Below the pieces are notes generated by a model. It searched no databases, was not told the origin of the DNA, and saw nothing but the letters and a program-made list of their open reading frames with translations. Source: Paenibacillus sediminis (GTDB taxonomy: Bacteria > Bacillota > Bacilli > Paenibacillales > Paenibacillaceae). From it: a DNA stretch of 64,000 nucleotides. A program made the translations under genes and the position numbers. Location: assembly GCF_017873765.1 (NCBI RefSeq), contig NZ_JAGGKP010000001.1:248001-312000 (forward strand). Reading direction: 5' to 3'. Positions 46,872 to 57,277 of the stretch are shown here, piece by piece (within the stretch, counting starts at the first letter, position 1; the number at the start of each line of letters is the position of its first letter).

Positions 46872-47846
46872 TTGGCAGAACAAAAATACAGCGTAAAAAT
46901 TTCACTGCAAAACGCAGCGGAAGGACTATCACTATTCGGACCGCAGGATTCCTTTTTAAAGCTGATTGAACAGCGCATTAGTGATGCAAAAATCGGATCT
47001 CGTGAAGCTGAAATTGTTATTTACGGTAATGAACATGAGGTTGAAATACTTAAACAATTGTTTGAAGTGCTGCTTCAGCTAGTACGCAACGGATATATTC
47101 TTACAGAAAGAGATATCCATTATGCGCTTGAGCTTGCAAAAGATTTACGTGCAGACGAATTGCTCGACTTGTTTAAAGGAGAAATCACAACGACTTTCCG
47201 CGGTAAACCTATTCGCGCCAAAACGATCGGACAACGTCACTATGTGAAGACAATTAAAGCGAAAGATGTTGTGTTTGGAATTGGACCCGCAGGTACTGGG
47301 AAGACGTATCTCGCCGTAGTACTGGCGGTGGCAGCGCTGAAAGAAGGATCGGTAAAACGAATTATACTAACGCGTCCTGCTGTTGAAGCTGGAGAGAGCT
47401 TAGGATTTTTACCGGGTGATCTGCAAGAAAAGGTAGACCCATATCTTCGTCCGCTGTACGATGCTCTCTATGATGTGATGGGACCGGATCAAGTGGCAAA
47501 AGCTCTTGAGCGCGGACTGATCGAGATTGCGCCGCTTGCTTATATGCGCGGCAGAACGCTGGATGACTCATTTATTATTTTGGATGAAGCCCAGAATACA
47601 ACGGCTGAACAAATGAAAATGTTCCTTACTCGTTTAGGATTTGGTTCAAAAATGGTCATCACGGGTGACGCTACACAAATTGACTTGCCGAAAGGTAAAA
47701 AGTCTGGTTTGGTAGAAGCTAAACAGATTTTAAGTGACATTGAAGAGATCGGTTTCGTTTATTTTGCAGAACAGGATGTCGTGCGCCATACACTTGTTCA
47801 GAAAATTATTGTTGCCTATGACCTTGCTGCGGAAAAACAAGGATAG
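46872..47846 (+). CDS. phoH: PhoH-family ATPase (PhoL-like)
   Basis: This 324-residue cytoplasmic ATPase has an N-terminal small domain, Walker A GPAGTGKTYLAVVLA near residue 137 and Walker B FIILDEAQNTTAEQMKMFLT near residue 234, followed by MVITGDATQIDLP. The family is related to superfamily I helicases and is thought to act on RNA, linked genetically to YbeY. ybeY lies two genes downstream here. The TTG start at 46872 follows AAGGAGAATGAGG. The symbol follows B. subtilis usage. Confidence 0.95.
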   Translation: MAEQKYSVKISLQNAAEGLSLFGPQDSFLKLIEQRISDAKIGSREAEIVIYGNEHEVEILKQLFEVLLQLVRNGYILTERDIHYALELAKDLRADELLDLFKGEITTTFRGKPIRAKTIGQRHYVKTIKAKDVVFGIGPAGTGKTYLAVVLAVAALKEGSVKRIILTRPAVEAGESLGFLPGDLQEKVDPYLRPLYDALYDVMGPDQVAKALERGLIEIAPLAYMRGRTLDDSFIILDEAQNTTAEQMKMFLTRLGFGSKMVITGDATQIDLPKGKKSGLVEAKQILSDIEEIGFVYFAEQDVVRHTLVQKIIVAYDLAAEKQG

Positions 47847-47860
47847 AGAGGATTGTCTCT

Positions 47861-50092
47861 ATGACCTCAAAAGATGTGTCACAACATAAATTAAAACATA
47901 AAAAAGCAAGCGGATGGAAGCACAGCGTTCAGACACGCTATGCTTTGTTTTTCATTTTAATATTGCTGTTTTATTTATTTCTGGCACCAAAGCTCCTTCC
48001 AGAGCGATATGACATCAAAGTCGGAATTCCTAGTGATAAGGAAATCGTAGCGCCGAAGCAAATTCCAAATACAAAGGCGACTTTGCAAGCTCAAGAGGAA
48101 GCGGCGGCACGCGTGCAGCCAATGTATACGATCATTCTAATGCGCAACGAGAATTTAATTGTGCAGATACTAGATCGCATTGAACGGCTTAATCAGGATG
48201 ATCAAGTATCGACTAGCGATAAAGTTTCGATTTATAGGGAAGAGATTCCGCAAAGATTCGATGATTTTGTGCACAATTTTATTCAGAGCAACCGCAACTC
48301 AGGCGTATATTCTGCAACGTTGCTAGAGGAAATGAGCAAGCGGATTGAAGAGCAGAAATATCGTATTCCTGAGGAAACGTACATCAAATTGCCAAGGCTT
48401 TCTTCTCAAGATATTCAGGAAATGAAGCCGGTTGCAAGGGAAATTGTGTCGCGCCTTATGAATGACCAGATTACAGATGCACAGACGGCTAGAGCTAAAG
48501 TTGCCGAGCTCGTAAGTACCAGTTCTCTAAGTCAACGAACTTCAAGGGAAGTCGTGCAGGAATTAGCTCGCCTTGTCATTACTGCGAATAAGTTCTATGA
48601 CGAGGAAGCTACGAAAGAGGCAAGAGTGTTAGCGCGTGAGAATACACCTACGGTGTATATTGAGAAGGGTGATGTGCTCGTTAAGAAAGGTCAGATCATT
48701 ACCCAGGAAATTTATACGCTCTTGGATGAAAATGATTTGCTTCAGAATGAAGTAAATTACTGGCCGGAGTTCGGTTTGTTCATTTTTTCGTTTATTCTTA
48801 CGTTCGGTTTGTTCATGTATATAAGACAATCCGGTACACAAGGCAAGCAATTTAAGTATAGCAATTCACAGCTTCTTATGCTGGTTATGATTTTTGCAAT
48901 TACTTTAATTTCGATGTATTTGGTCAGCATGTTGCAGACTGAGAGTCGCCCTGGAATAGGCTACGTAGCACCTGCCTCTATTGGTGTTATGCTCATTACA
49001 TTGCTGCTGGATTCGTCTATTGCATTTGTATGCGCAATCGTCATTAGTATATTGGCAAGTATTATTTTGAATGTACGACAAGGGCAAATATTTGATTTCT
49101 ATTATGGATTTTTTGCGGTTGTCGTCTCCTTTGCTTCGATCTTTGCCATACACCGCGCCAGTCAACGTTCCAGCATTTTGAAAGCAGCCATTATGGTATG
49201 CCTTTTCGGTTCCTTATCCGTAGTAGCACTTATGCTTATTGGATCGGGACAATGGGATCAGACAAGTTTCTTGTATTCGGTTGGATTTGCTTTTGCCGGC
49301 GGGTTGTTGACGGCGATTTTAGTTATTGGTTTAATGCCATTTTTTGAAGGGACCTTTGGCATTCTGTCTGCATTAAAGCTGGTTGAACTGTCCAATCCAA
49401 ATCATCCGCTGCTTAGAAAGCTTCTAACGGAAACGCCAGGCACTTATCATCACAGCATCATGGTAGGCAATTTATCAGAAGCTGCCGCAGAGGCGATAGG
49501 TGCTAACGGTTTATTATGTCGTGTCGGTTCTTACTATCATGATATTGGTAAAACGAAGCGGCCCAGCTATTTCATCGAAAATCAGACGAACATTGAGAAT
49601 CCGCATGATGCTATTGATCCGAAGCTGAGCAAATCAATTATTATTGCCCACGCACGCGATGGGGTTGAAATGCTCAAGGACTATAAAATACCGAAGCCAA
49701 TTCGTGACATTGCTGAGCAGCATCATGGCACGACATTGCTGCATTATTTCTATCATAAAGCGCTCACACAAGCGGAGGAGAAGGGAATTGAACCGGACTT
49801 TACCGAGGATGATTTCCGGTATCCAGGTCCTAAAGCACAGTCCAAAGAAGCGGCTGTAGTGGGTATTGCAGATAGTGTGGAAGCGGCGGTTCGTTCACTT
49901 CGAAATCCAACGGTGGATCAAGTAGAGTCGATGATTGAGAAAATTATTAAGAGCAGACTGGATGATCATCAGTTTAACGAATGTGACATCACAATGAAAG
50001 AGCTTGATATTGTTGCTCAAACTTTGAAAGAATCGGTAATGGGGATATTCCATTCGCGTATTGAATATCCTGACGAAATGAAGAAATCTTAA
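47861..50092 (+). CDS. pgpH: PgpH, 7TM-HD-domain cyclic di-AMP phosphodiesterase
   Basis: This 743-residue membrane protein (B. subtilis YqfF) has a first helix near 28-48 (YALFFILILLFYLFLAPKLL). An extracytoplasmic 7TMR-HDED domain follows (about 55-305), then seven helices (about 310-500). The cytoplasmic HD domain begins ETPGTYHHSIMVGNLSEAAA and shows the H-D pair in YYHDIGKTKRPSYF and the later AEQHHGTTLL. By homology with Listeria PgpH it hydrolyses c-di-AMP to pApA, tuning potassium and osmotic control. It starts 15 bases after phoH and precedes ybeY. Confidence 0.95.
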   Translation: MTSKDVSQHKLKHKKASGWKHSVQTRYALFFILILLFYLFLAPKLLPERYDIKVGIPSDKEIVAPKQIPNTKATLQAQEEAAARVQPMYTIILMRNENLIVQILDRIERLNQDDQVSTSDKVSIYREEIPQRFDDFVHNFIQSNRNSGVYSATLLEEMSKRIEEQKYRIPEETYIKLPRLSSQDIQEMKPVAREIVSRLMNDQITDAQTARAKVAELVSTSSLSQRTSREVVQELARLVITANKFYDEEATKEARVLARENTPTVYIEKGDVLVKKGQIITQEIYTLLDENDLLQNEVNYWPEFGLFIFSFILTFGLFMYIRQSGTQGKQFKYSNSQLLMLVMIFAITLISMYLVSMLQTESRPGIGYVAPASIGVMLITLLLDSSIAFVCAIVISILASIILNVRQGQIFDFYYGFFAVVVSFASIFAIHRASQRSSILKAAIMVCLFGSLSVVALMLIGSGQWDQTSFLYSVGFAFAGGLLTAILVIGLMPFFEGTFGILSALKLVELSNPNHPLLRKLLTETPGTYHHSIMVGNLSEAAAEAIGANGLLCRVGSYYHDIGKTKRPSYFIENQTNIENPHDAIDPKLSKSIIIAHARDGVEMLKDYKIPKPIRDIAEQHHGTTLLHYFYHKALTQAEEKGIEPDFTEDDFRYPGPKAQSKEAAVVGIADSVEAAVRSLRNPTVDQVESMIEKIIKSRLDDHQFNECDITMKELDIVAQTLKESVMGIFHSRIEYPDEMKKS

Positions 50093-50129
50093 AAATACAA
50101 ACGTACAAATAAAGGAGAGCTGTCGCAGT

Positions 50130-50627
50130 ATGAGTTTGCAGCTGGTATGGAGCAATGAGCAGAACGATTTTGAAATTAGCGAATCACTAATTTCATTGCT
50201 CGAAACGATTTTACAAAAAGCAGGAGAAGCAGAAGGCATCTTGGAAGGTGAAGTCGACCTAATGTTTGTCGATGATGAGCAGATTCACGTGCTGAATCGT
50301 GAGTATCGGGGAATCGACCGCCCTACAGATGTTCTGTCCTTCTCTATGGTTGAGTCGCTAGATGAAGAGCTCGATATTGTATATGAAGTAGAAGACGAAA
50401 GTGAACTTGCGGAAATAACAGACGTACTAGGTGACATTATTATTTCGATTCCTACGGCAAAGAGACAAAGTGAGGAATACGGACACTCTATTGAAAGAGA
50501 GCTTGGTTTCTTATTCGTTCACGGCTTTCTGCATTTGCTAGGATATGATCATCAAGATAAAGAAAGCGAGGCTGAGATGATGTCTAAACAAGAAGCGGTC
50601 CTTGCACAGGTGGGATTAACGAGATAA
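50130..50627 (+). CDS. ybeY: YbeY, single-strand endoribonuclease for rRNA maturation
   Basis: This 165-residue UPF0054 metalloprotein has the zinc motif HGFLHLLGYDHQDKESEAEM near residue 131, carrying three His. YbeY takes part in 16S rRNA 3'-end maturation and ribosome quality control. Other conserved parts are NREYRGIDRPTDVLSFSM and LGDIIISIPTAKRQSEEY. An acidic insert lies in the middle (ESLDEELDIVYEVEDESELA). AAGGAGAG precedes the ATG. The dgkA ATG overlaps its TAA stop (TAATG). Confidence 0.96.
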   Translation: MSLQLVWSNEQNDFEISESLISLLETILQKAGEAEGILEGEVDLMFVDDEQIHVLNREYRGIDRPTDVLSFSMVESLDEELDIVYEVEDESELAEITDVLGDIIISIPTAKRQSEEYGHSIERELGFLFVHGFLHLLGYDHQDKESEAEMMSKQEAVLAQVGLTR

Positions 50628-51004
50628 TGTCTAGGAAATCGTGGATTAGCACGTTTGGACATGCTTTTGAGGGTATATGGTACAGTATGAAAACGCAGCG
50701 GAATTTAAGAGTACATTTGATCATGGCGGTGCTTGTAATAGGTGCCGCTGCCTTTTTCCATATATCTTGGGGTGAATGGCTAGTGCTGCTGCTGACGATA
50801 TCCGTCGTCATCGCCGCCGAATTGATGAATACAGCAGTGGAATCTGCCATGGATCTTATATCTCCTAACCCGCATCCATTAGCGAAGATTGCTAAAGATA
50901 CAGCCGCTGGCGCAGTACTTGTTACTGCAATTTTCGCTGTTCTCATCGGCATCATTATTTTTTATAAACCGGTATTCATTTGGTTTGGATGGATGAATAG
51001 CTGA
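50627..51004 (+). CDS. dgkA: Undecaprenol kinase (DgkA family)
   Basis: This 125-residue membrane kinase has three helices. Conserved parts are TFGHAFEGIWYSMKTQRNLR and the active-site stretch AAELMNTAVESAMDLISPNP near residue 64. In Gram-positive bacteria this family phosphorylates undecaprenol to feed the lipid carrier pool for cell-wall synthesis. Its ATG overlaps the stop of ybeY, so translation is coupled. cdd follows as in B. subtilis. Confidence 0.95.
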   Translation: MSRKSWISTFGHAFEGIWYSMKTQRNLRVHLIMAVLVIGAAAFFHISWGEWLVLLLTISVVIAAELMNTAVESAMDLISPNPHPLAKIAKDTAAGAVLVTAIFAVLIGIIIFYKPVFIWFGWMNS

Positions 51005-51050
51005 ATGAATCCGTAGATACCGTTACATTATAAAAGGAGCTGTATGAAAT

Positions 51051-51458
51051 TTGAGTTATCATTCTTTATTAGATGAAGCTAAGAAAGCCCGCAGCAAGGC
51101 TTATATTCCATACTCTCACTTTGGCGTAGGTGCAGCGCTCTTAGATGCCGATGGACAGATACATCACGGTTGCAATATTGAGAATGCTGCCTTTGGACCT
51201 ACCAATTGCGCGGAACGAACAGCCATATTTCGCGCTATTGCCGACGGTCATCAACCAGGAAGCTTTAAAGCTATTGCCGTAATTGGAGATACAGATCATC
51301 CCATCTCGCCTTGCGGCGTATGCCGCCAAGTTATGATCGAACTGTGCGGTCCAGATATGCCAGTCATATTAGGCAATATGAAAGGCGATGTGCTGGAGAC
51401 GACGGTACGCGATCTTTTACCTGGTGCCTTCGGCCCATCGGATTTGGAGAAGAAATAA
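51051..51458 (+). CDS. cdd: Cytidine deaminase
   Basis: This 135-residue zinc enzyme deaminates cytidine and deoxycytidine for pyrimidine salvage. Motifs are [20 protein letters not shown], the zinc Cys and catalytic Glu in NCAERTAIF, and PCGVCRQVM with two zinc cysteines, as in the tetrameric Bacillus form. The start is TTG 51051, with AAAAGGAG 12 bases upstream. An ATG at 51044 is in another frame that ends quickly. It lies 11 bases before era. As comEB is damaged, this is the only intact deaminase of this superfamily seen in the window. Confidence 0.96.
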   Translation: MSYHSLLDEAKKARSKAYIPYSHFGVGAALLDADGQIHHGCNIENAAFGPTNCAERTAIFRAIADGHQPGSFKAIAVIGDTDHPISPCGVCRQVMIELCGPDMPVILGNMKGDVLETTVRDLLPGAFGPSDLEKK

Positions 51459-51469
51459 CGGAGGAATGT

Positions 51470-52372
51470 ATGAGTACATCTAAGTTTAAATCGGGTTTTG
51501 TTGCGATTGTCGGCAGACCGAATGTCGGTAAATCAACTTTAATGAACCAAGTCATCGGACAAAAAATTGCGATTATGTCCGATAAACCGCAAACAACCCG
51601 TAACAAAATACACGGTGTGTATACCGCTGACAATACACAAATTGTGTTCCTGGACACTCCAGGAATCCACAAACGCCAGTCTAAGCTCGGCGACTATATG
51701 AATACGACAGCGCTTGGTACACTCGGCGAAGTCGAAGCTGTTCTCTTCTTAGTTGATGCTTCAGAAGGAATTGGCGGAGGTGACCGCTTTATTATTGAGC
51801 AGCTTCAGCGTATTTCAACACCAGTCATTCTTGTGCTGAACAAGATTGATAAAGTTCAGCCTGAAGATTTATTGCCGCTTATTGAGGAGTATCGCAAACT
51901 GTATTCCTTTGCTGAAATTGTCCCAATCTCTGCAAAACTAGGCAATAATGTATCTACTCTGATCGAGCAAATTACGAAATATTTGCCGGAAGGTCCGCAG
52001 TACTATCCTGAGGATCAAGTCACAGACCATCCTGAGCAGTTCGTTGTTGCAGAGCTCATTCGTGAGAAAATATTGCATTTAACTCGTGAAGAAGTGCCGC
52101 ACTCTATAGCGGTGACGATTGAAGATATGAGGGTGCAGGATAACGGAGTTGTTTATATTTCGGCCGTTATTTTTGTCGAGAGAGATTCGCAAAAAGGGAT
52201 TATCATCGGCAAACAGGGCGCGATGCTTAAAGAAATTGGCAAGTTAGCGCGCCATGATATTGAAAAATTGCTCGGTTCTAAAATTTTTATGGAGCTGTGG
52301 GTAAAAGTGAAGAAAGACTGGCGTAATCAAGAGCGGGTTTTACGTGATCTCGGATTTCATCGCGATGCCTAG
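51470..52372 (+). CDS. era: Era, 16S rRNA-binding GTPase
   Basis: Era is a GTPase that binds the 3' end of 16S rRNA during 30S assembly. The 300-residue protein has G1 [10 protein letters not shown]2 region [13 protein letters not shown]3 DTPGIH and G4 NKID. The C-terminal KH domain shows [20 protein letters not shown]. The ATG at 51470 is preceded by GGAGGAATGT. A much longer frame continues into cdd in another register but without a start signal. It sits in the ybeY-dgkA-cdd-era-yqzL-recO cluster. Confidence 0.98.
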   Translation: MSTSKFKSGFVAIVGRPNVGKSTLMNQVIGQKIAIMSDKPQTTRNKIHGVYTADNTQIVFLDTPGIHKRQSKLGDYMNTTALGTLGEVEAVLFLVDASEGIGGGDRFIIEQLQRISTPVILVLNKIDKVQPEDLLPLIEEYRKLYSFAEIVPISAKLGNNVSTLIEQITKYLPEGPQYYPEDQVTDHPEQFVVAELIREKILHLTREEVPHSIAVTIEDMRVQDNGVVYISAVIFVERDSQKGIIIGKQGAMLKEIGKLARHDIEKLLGSKIFMELWVKVKKDWRNQERVLRDLGFHRDA

Positions 52373-52488
52373 ATTGTCTCTCGATTTTCTCTTTCCTGCC
52401 AGTTATTGCAACGCATAGAACGTTTCCGTTAGCACATCCTATTTTCGTAAAGATGCAGGCGTCATTTCCGAAGAAAGGATGAATACGT

Positions 52489-52632
52489 ATGCGAGATTTT
52501 TCGTGGAAGTATTTTGCGATGACTGGAGATGTCGATGCTTACTTGTTGTATAAACTAGCGACCGACAATGAGAATACGGCTGAGCAGGCAGCTGCAGCAG
52601 AAGAGATGAACGTCGATGAAGAAGCAGATTGA
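52489..52632 (+). CDS. yqzL: YqzL-like small protein
   Basis: This 47-residue protein begins MRDFSWKYFAMTGDVDAYLL and has an acidic C-terminal tail (AAAAEEMNVDEEAD). The Bacillus YqzL family has the same size, the same start pattern (xDFSWKxFxxTGxxxxYLL) and the same place between era and recO. AAGAAAGGATGAATACGT precedes the ATG. The function is unknown. The recO start follows 37 bases after its stop. Confidence 0.85.
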   Translation: MRDFSWKYFAMTGDVDAYLLYKLATDNENTAEQAAAAEEMNVDEEAD

Positions 52633-52668
52633 TGCGCTCATCATGGAACAAATATTGGGGGAAGAGAC

Positions 52669-53418
52669 ATGCTATACAGGGTGGAAGGGATTGTCATCCG
52701 CAGCATGGACTACGGCGAGGGGAACAAAATCATTACGCTTTGCACCGAAAACTACGGCAAAGTAGGGGTGTTAGTTCGTGGAGCAAAAAAGGTGAAAAGT
52801 CGGCATGCCGCATTAACACAGCCTTTTACCTACGGACAATATGTTTTTTTTCGAAATGGCAATGGACTTGGAACATTGAATGCCGGTGAAATATTTGAAT
52901 CCTATCATTCTTTGCGTGAGAATATCGAGCAGGCAGCTTACGCCTCATACGCTTGTGAGCTCGTAGACCGCGGCCTTCACGATGAAGAAATCGGTGCTTT
53001 TTGGTTTCATCAGCTTAAAGCTTGTCTGGATTCTCTTCTAGAGAGCAAAGATATTCACGTGGTCATACACATTTTCGAAATGAAAATTTTGCAGGCTTCA
53101 GGTTATGGCCCAGAGCTTGAACAGTGCATATCATGCGGACGAAAGAGCGACGAATTTAAAGTCAGCCCTCGCCTTGGCGGCGTATTGTGCCAGTCATGCA
53201 AGCATCACGACCCGGCATCTTACACGGTATCTCCAAGAACACTAAAGCTGCTGCAACTTTTTGCCAAAATAGATCTACGGCGACTTGGTAATATCGATGT
53301 GAAGGATGAAACGAAAGCGGAACTGAAAAAAGTGATGCGCGATTTTATGGATATGCAGATGGGGCTTCATTTAAAGTCGCGAAATTTTATTGATCAATTG
53401 GATAAATATGATATTTGA
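52669..53418 (+). CDS. recO: DNA repair protein RecO
   Basis: RecO works with RecR to load RecA on SSB-coated single-stranded DNA. The 249-residue protein has an N-terminal OB fold (VEGIVIRSMDYGEGNKIITL; GKVGVLVRGAKKVKSRHAAL), a helical middle and a zinc site CISCGR...CQSCK near residues 151-185. GGGGGAAGAGAC lies just before the ATG. Its last codons contain the -35 box of the glyQS promoter. Confidence 0.96.
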   Translation: MLYRVEGIVIRSMDYGEGNKIITLCTENYGKVGVLVRGAKKVKSRHAALTQPFTYGQYVFFRNGNGLGTLNAGEIFESYHSLRENIEQAAYASYACELVDRGLHDEEIGAFWFHQLKACLDSLLESKDIHVVIHIFEMKILQASGYGPELEQCISCGRKSDEFKVSPRLGGVLCQSCKHHDPASYTVSPRTLKLLQLFAKIDLRRLGNIDVKDETKAELKKVMRDFMDMQMGLHLKSRNFIDQLDKYDI

Positions 53419-53443
53419 CTTACTGAACAAAATTTTATATTAT
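53415..53443 (+). promoter_or_regulatory. SigA promoter of glyQS
   Basis: TTGACT (53415-53420), a 17-base spacer and TATTAT (53438-53443). The -35 box overlaps the recO stop codon. The T-box leader starts about 7 bases after the -10. Confidence 0.8.
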
Positions 53444-53449
53444 AAATTG

Positions 53450-53709
53450 TAAGTTTCTCAAAATTGAGACATGCTGTGAACGAGAAAGTAATGGATTAAT
53501 GCTTTGTAGCGAGCTGGGGACGGTGTAAGCCCAGTAAGATAGATCCATGAAATATGGCACTCGGGAGCATGGTATTGAACGTGAAAAAGTGGATTGCGGC
53601 ATTTTTCGTGATGAATCGGAAATGTTCGTAATCAAGTAGGGTGGAACCGCGGGAATATACTCTCGTCCCTACGTCTGAATCACTTCAGGCGTAAGGATGA
53701 GAGTTTTTT
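53450..53709 (+). promoter_or_regulatory. Glycine T-box riboswitch controlling glyQS
   Basis: The leader ends with the T-box core AGGGTGGAACCGCG (53638-53651), complementary to the tRNA acceptor end. A strong terminator hairpin (53659-53709, arms beginning ACTCTC and ending GAGAGT, then TTTTTTT) follows. In stem I the likely specifier is GGC (53556-53558) in AATATGGCAC, a glycine codon followed by a purine. By known mechanism uncharged tRNA-Gly stabilises the antiterminator and turns glyQS on. The GGTG and AGTA motifs upstream fit the usual stem I elements. The 341 bases between recO and glyQ are filled by this leader. Confidence 0.95.
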
Positions 53710-53759
53710 TGTCGTCCATCTCCTGAATAAATATTTTGATGCAAAGGGGTTTTTAGCCG

Positions 53760-54647
53760 ATGAACTTTCAGCAGATGATATTGACGCTGCAACAGTTTTG
53801 GGCCGAACAAAATTGTATAATTGTCCAGCCCTATGATACGGAAAAAGGCGCAGGCACAATGAATCCAATGACATATCTTCGTTCTATTGGTCCTGAACCA
53901 TGGAATGTCGCTTATGTAGAACCATCCCGTAGACCTGCTGACGGACGATACGGGGAGAATCCGAATCGTTTGTATCAGCACCATCAATTTCAAGTTATTT
54001 TGAAGCCATCACCAGACAACATTCAAGAATTGTACTTGGAAAGCTTGAAACGTCTAGGTATCGATCCGCTTCAGCATGATATCCGTTTTGTTGAAGATAA
54101 CTGGGAAGCACCGACGCTAGGCGCGTGGGGTCTTGGCTGGGAAGTATGGCTAGACGGTATGGAAATTACGCAATTTACGTATTTCCAACAAGTAGGCGGA
54201 ATCGATGCGAACCCAGTCGCTGTTGAAATTACCTACGGTATGGAGCGGCTCGCTTCATATATTCAAGATAAAGAAAACGTATTTGAACTGGAATGGGTTA
54301 ATGGAATTACGTACGGCGATGTATTTCATCAACCTGAATATGAACATTCCAAATATACATTCGAAGTTTCCGATGTAAAAATGCTTTTTACTCTATTTAA
54401 TATGTACGAGGAAGAAGCAAATAAAGCGATGGATCAACATCTCGTATTTCCTGCGTATGATTATGTTCTGAAATGCTCCCATACGTTTAACTTGCTGGAT
54501 GCTAGGGGGGCGATCAGCGTAACCGAACGCACAGGATATATTACGCGCGTTCGTAATCTAGCTAGACAAGTGGCTGCAACCTATTTGGAAGAACGGGAGA
54601 AACTCGGATTCCCGCTGCTTAAGAAAGGAGAGGTGGAACGTGGCTAA
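53760..54647 (+). CDS. glyQ: Glycyl-tRNA synthetase alpha subunit
   Basis: GlyQ is the catalytic subunit of the bacterial alpha2-beta2 enzyme that charges tRNA-Gly. The 295-residue protein is full length and highly conserved: [40 protein letters not shown] and [20 protein letters not shown]. The ATG follows a weak AAAGGGG site 13 bases upstream. The T-box leader precedes it. glyS starts eight bases before its stop codon. Confidence 0.98.
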   Translation: MNFQQMILTLQQFWAEQNCIIVQPYDTEKGAGTMNPMTYLRSIGPEPWNVAYVEPSRRPADGRYGENPNRLYQHHQFQVILKPSPDNIQELYLESLKRLGIDPLQHDIRFVEDNWEAPTLGAWGLGWEVWLDGMEITQFTYFQQVGGIDANPVAVEITYGMERLASYIQDKENVFELEWVNGITYGDVFHQPEYEHSKYTFEVSDVKMLFTLFNMYEEEANKAMDQHLVFPAYDYVLKCSHTFNLLDARGAISVTERTGYITRVRNLARQVAATYLEEREKLGFPLLKKGEVERG

Positions 54648-56715
54648 AGATCTATTGTTTGAAATTGGACTTGAAGAAGTTCCGGCAAGATTTATTCGCG
54701 CAGCCATGAACCAAATGAAAGAAAAAACAGAGAAATGGCTGAATGACTCGAATATTTCTTACACAGCGGTAGAAGCTTATGCAACACCTCGCCGGCTTGC
54801 TGTAATCGTAAAAGAAGTTGCTGAGAAACAAGAAGATATTCATGAAGAAGTAAAAGGCCCTTCTCGTAAAATCGCACAAGACGAAAACGGCAACTGGAGC
54901 AAAGCGGCACTTGGTTTTGCGCGAAGTCAAGGTGTTGATCCAGATCAATTTACGTTCAAAGAAGTTGGCGGTGTAGAGTACATCTATGTGAATAAAAGCC
55001 GCATCGGCGTACAGACGGCAGAAGTTTTGCCAGAAGGTCTGCTTCAGGTCATCACTTCGATGTCTTTCCCGAAAAATATGCGCTGGGGCGCTCATGACTT
55101 CAAATTTGTTCGTCCGATCAAATGGATCGTTGCTCTATTTGGAAAAGATATCGTTAATCTTGAAATTGCCGGCGTGAAAGCAGGTAAAATATCAAGAGGA
55201 CATCGTTTCCTAGGTACAGAAGTAGAAATATCCGAACCATCTGCTTATGTGGAGACACTTCGCAAGCAGTATGTCATCGTAGATGTAAATGAACGGCAAG
55301 AGTTGATCACTTCTCAGATCAAAGCGTTAGCAGAGGAGAAAAAATGGAAAATCGGTGTTAAAGACGATCTTCTTGAAGAAGTATTGTTCTTGGTAGAATG
55401 GCCAACAGCACTGTTCGGTACATTCGATCCGTCGTTCCTGAATATTCCTCAAGATGTACTTATTACATCGATGCGTGAGCATCAACGTTACTTCCCAGTG
55501 CTGAACGAGCAAGGTCAATTGCTGCCTTATTTTGTAACGGTTCGCAACGGGAATAAAGATTCCCTTGATATCATTGCTAGAGGGAATGAGAAGGTGCTGC
55601 GTGCTCGTCTGTCTGATGCGAAATTTTTCTATGAAGAAGATCAGAAGATGGCTATTAAAGACGCTGTGTCTAAGCTTGAAAGCATCGTGTTCCATGAAGA
55701 GTTAGGTACTGTAGGCGATAAGGTTCGCCGGATTCGCAGTATTGCTGACCGCCTTGCTGAACGTTTGCAAGTATCGGCTGGGACTAGCGAATCAGTTAGC
55801 CGAGCATCGGATATTTGTAAATTCGATTTGGTAACCCAAATGGTATATGAATTCCCAGAACTTCAAGGAGTTATGGGTGAAGATTATGCTCGTAAAGCCG
55901 GAGAGAGCGAAGAGGTTGCTAAAGCGATATTCGAACATTATCAGCCGCGTTTCTCAGGCGATGACGTTCCTGCGTCTATGGTGGGTACAATCGTCAGCAT
56001 TGCGGATAAAATGGATACGATTGTAGGTACTTTCTCGATTGGCATTATTCCGACGGGTTCACAAGACCCTTACGCACTTCGTCGTCAAGCAGCGGGTATT
56101 GTTCAAATGATGCTCGAACATAAACTTTCCATTACTCTTGGAGAAGTGTTCCAAATTGCGCTTGACGCCCATAAAAATTTCCACGAGTTGAAACGTTCTG
56201 ACGAGGAAATACGTAAAGATTTATATGAGTTCTTTGGCCTTCGCGTCAAGAAGACACTCTCCGAAGATTTACGCTATGATGTGGTGGATGCAGTTATAGC
56301 ATCAGGGTTCGACGATATTGTCTCTGTCGTGGCTCGCGGACAATCGCTTATGAAGGCTGTTCAGGGTACCGATGACTTTAAGACGACCGTTGAATCATTT
56401 AACCGTGTGAGCAACTTGGCATCTAAAGCTTCCTTTACTACAGTTACTCAAGAGCTTTTTGCCCAAGATGAGGAAGCGAAGCTATATGAGGCATGGAAGT
56501 CTGTTTCCGGTGCTTATGAACAAGCTCTGTCCGAACGAAAAGCTGAAGAGGCTCTTCATCTGCTTGCCAGCTTGAAACCTGCCATTACTGAATTTTTTGA
56601 TAACGTGATGGTTATGGCTGAAGATGAGAAGGTTCGCATGAACCGTCTCGCGCTGCTTGCGAGCATCGATCGTGACCTTAAGCAGTATGCGGATTTTAGT
56701 AAGCTTGTTTGGTAA
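54640..56715 (+). CDS. glyS: Glycyl-tRNA synthetase beta subunit
   Basis: The 691-residue beta subunit provides tRNA binding. Visible parts are [60 protein letters not shown] and the HD-like [20 protein letters not shown]. The C-terminal anticodon-binding domain ([20 protein letters not shown]) comes last. The start is GTG 54640, with AAAGGAGAGG upstream within glyQ, so the subunits are coupled. In B. subtilis, yqfL and ccpN follow; here yqxD follows directly. Confidence 0.98.
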   Translation: MAKDLLFEIGLEEVPARFIRAAMNQMKEKTEKWLNDSNISYTAVEAYATPRRLAVIVKEVAEKQEDIHEEVKGPSRKIAQDENGNWSKAALGFARSQGVDPDQFTFKEVGGVEYIYVNKSRIGVQTAEVLPEGLLQVITSMSFPKNMRWGAHDFKFVRPIKWIVALFGKDIVNLEIAGVKAGKISRGHRFLGTEVEISEPSAYVETLRKQYVIVDVNERQELITSQIKALAEEKKWKIGVKDDLLEEVLFLVEWPTALFGTFDPSFLNIPQDVLITSMREHQRYFPVLNEQGQLLPYFVTVRNGNKDSLDIIARGNEKVLRARLSDAKFFYEEDQKMAIKDAVSKLESIVFHEELGTVGDKVRRIRSIADRLAERLQVSAGTSESVSRASDICKFDLVTQMVYEFPELQGVMGEDYARKAGESEEVAKAIFEHYQPRFSGDDVPASMVGTIVSIADKMDTIVGTFSIGIIPTGSQDPYALRRQAAGIVQMMLEHKLSITLGEVFQIALDAHKNFHELKRSDEEIRKDLYEFFGLRVKKTLSEDLRYDVVDAVIASGFDDIVSVVARGQSLMKAVQGTDDFKTTVESFNRVSNLASKASFTTVTQELFAQDEEAKLYEAWKSVSGAYEQALSERKAEEALHLLASLKPAITEFFDNVMVMAEDEKVRMNRLALLASIDRDLKQYADFSKLVW

Positions 56716-56761
56716 TAAAGAAGGATATATACAGATGAACAGATAGGAATCTGGTGATCTT

Positions 56762-57235
56762 TTGAATCGTAATCTTTCATTACGTATTGTGGTTGATGCT
56801 GATGCTTGCCCGGTCAAATCGGAAATTGCAGCCGTTGGAAGGCAATTTAATGTACCCGTCTGGCTCGTTTCCTCTTATGATCATCTGCTTAAGGCAGAGG
56901 AAGGGGTGAGCATCATTCATGTCGACCGCAGCGACCAAAGTGCTGATTTATATATCGCGAATCATATCGTTCGCGGCGATGTGGTTCTAACGCAAGATTA
57001 TGGATTAGCTACGCTGGCGCTGTCCAAATCTTGCCACGTGCTTTCTTTTCGAGGAAAGATATATAATAATGAGAACATTGATTTTTTGCTGGATCGCAGA
57101 TTTATACAAGCGAAGGCAAGACGAAATGGTAAGCATACCAAAGGACCTAAGCCATTTACTATAGATGATCGAACATTTTTTCAACAACAATTGACAAAAC
57201 TTTTGCATTGTTTGCAGGAGAATGTTCACTTTTAG
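56762..57235 (+). CDS. yqxD: YaiI/YqxD family protein (DUF188)
   Basis: This 157-residue protein has the DUF188 signature RIVVDADACPVKSEIAAVGR near residue 8. The conserved SDQSADLYIANHIVRGDVVL and TQDYGLATLAL show a PIN-like arrangement of Asp residues, so a nuclease role is plausible but unproven. The TTG start at 56762 has only a weak GGTGA site. Its place before dnaG is the same as B. subtilis yqxD. Confidence 0.9.
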   Translation: MNRNLSLRIVVDADACPVKSEIAAVGRQFNVPVWLVSSYDHLLKAEEGVSIIHVDRSDQSADLYIANHIVRGDVVLTQDYGLATLALSKSCHVLSFRGKIYNNENIDFLLDRRFIQAKARRNGKHTKGPKPFTIDDRTFFQQQLTKLLHCLQENVHF

Positions 57236-57277
57236 CGAAACTATATTTATGTGGGAAAAGAGATGAAGGTGGTTAAG

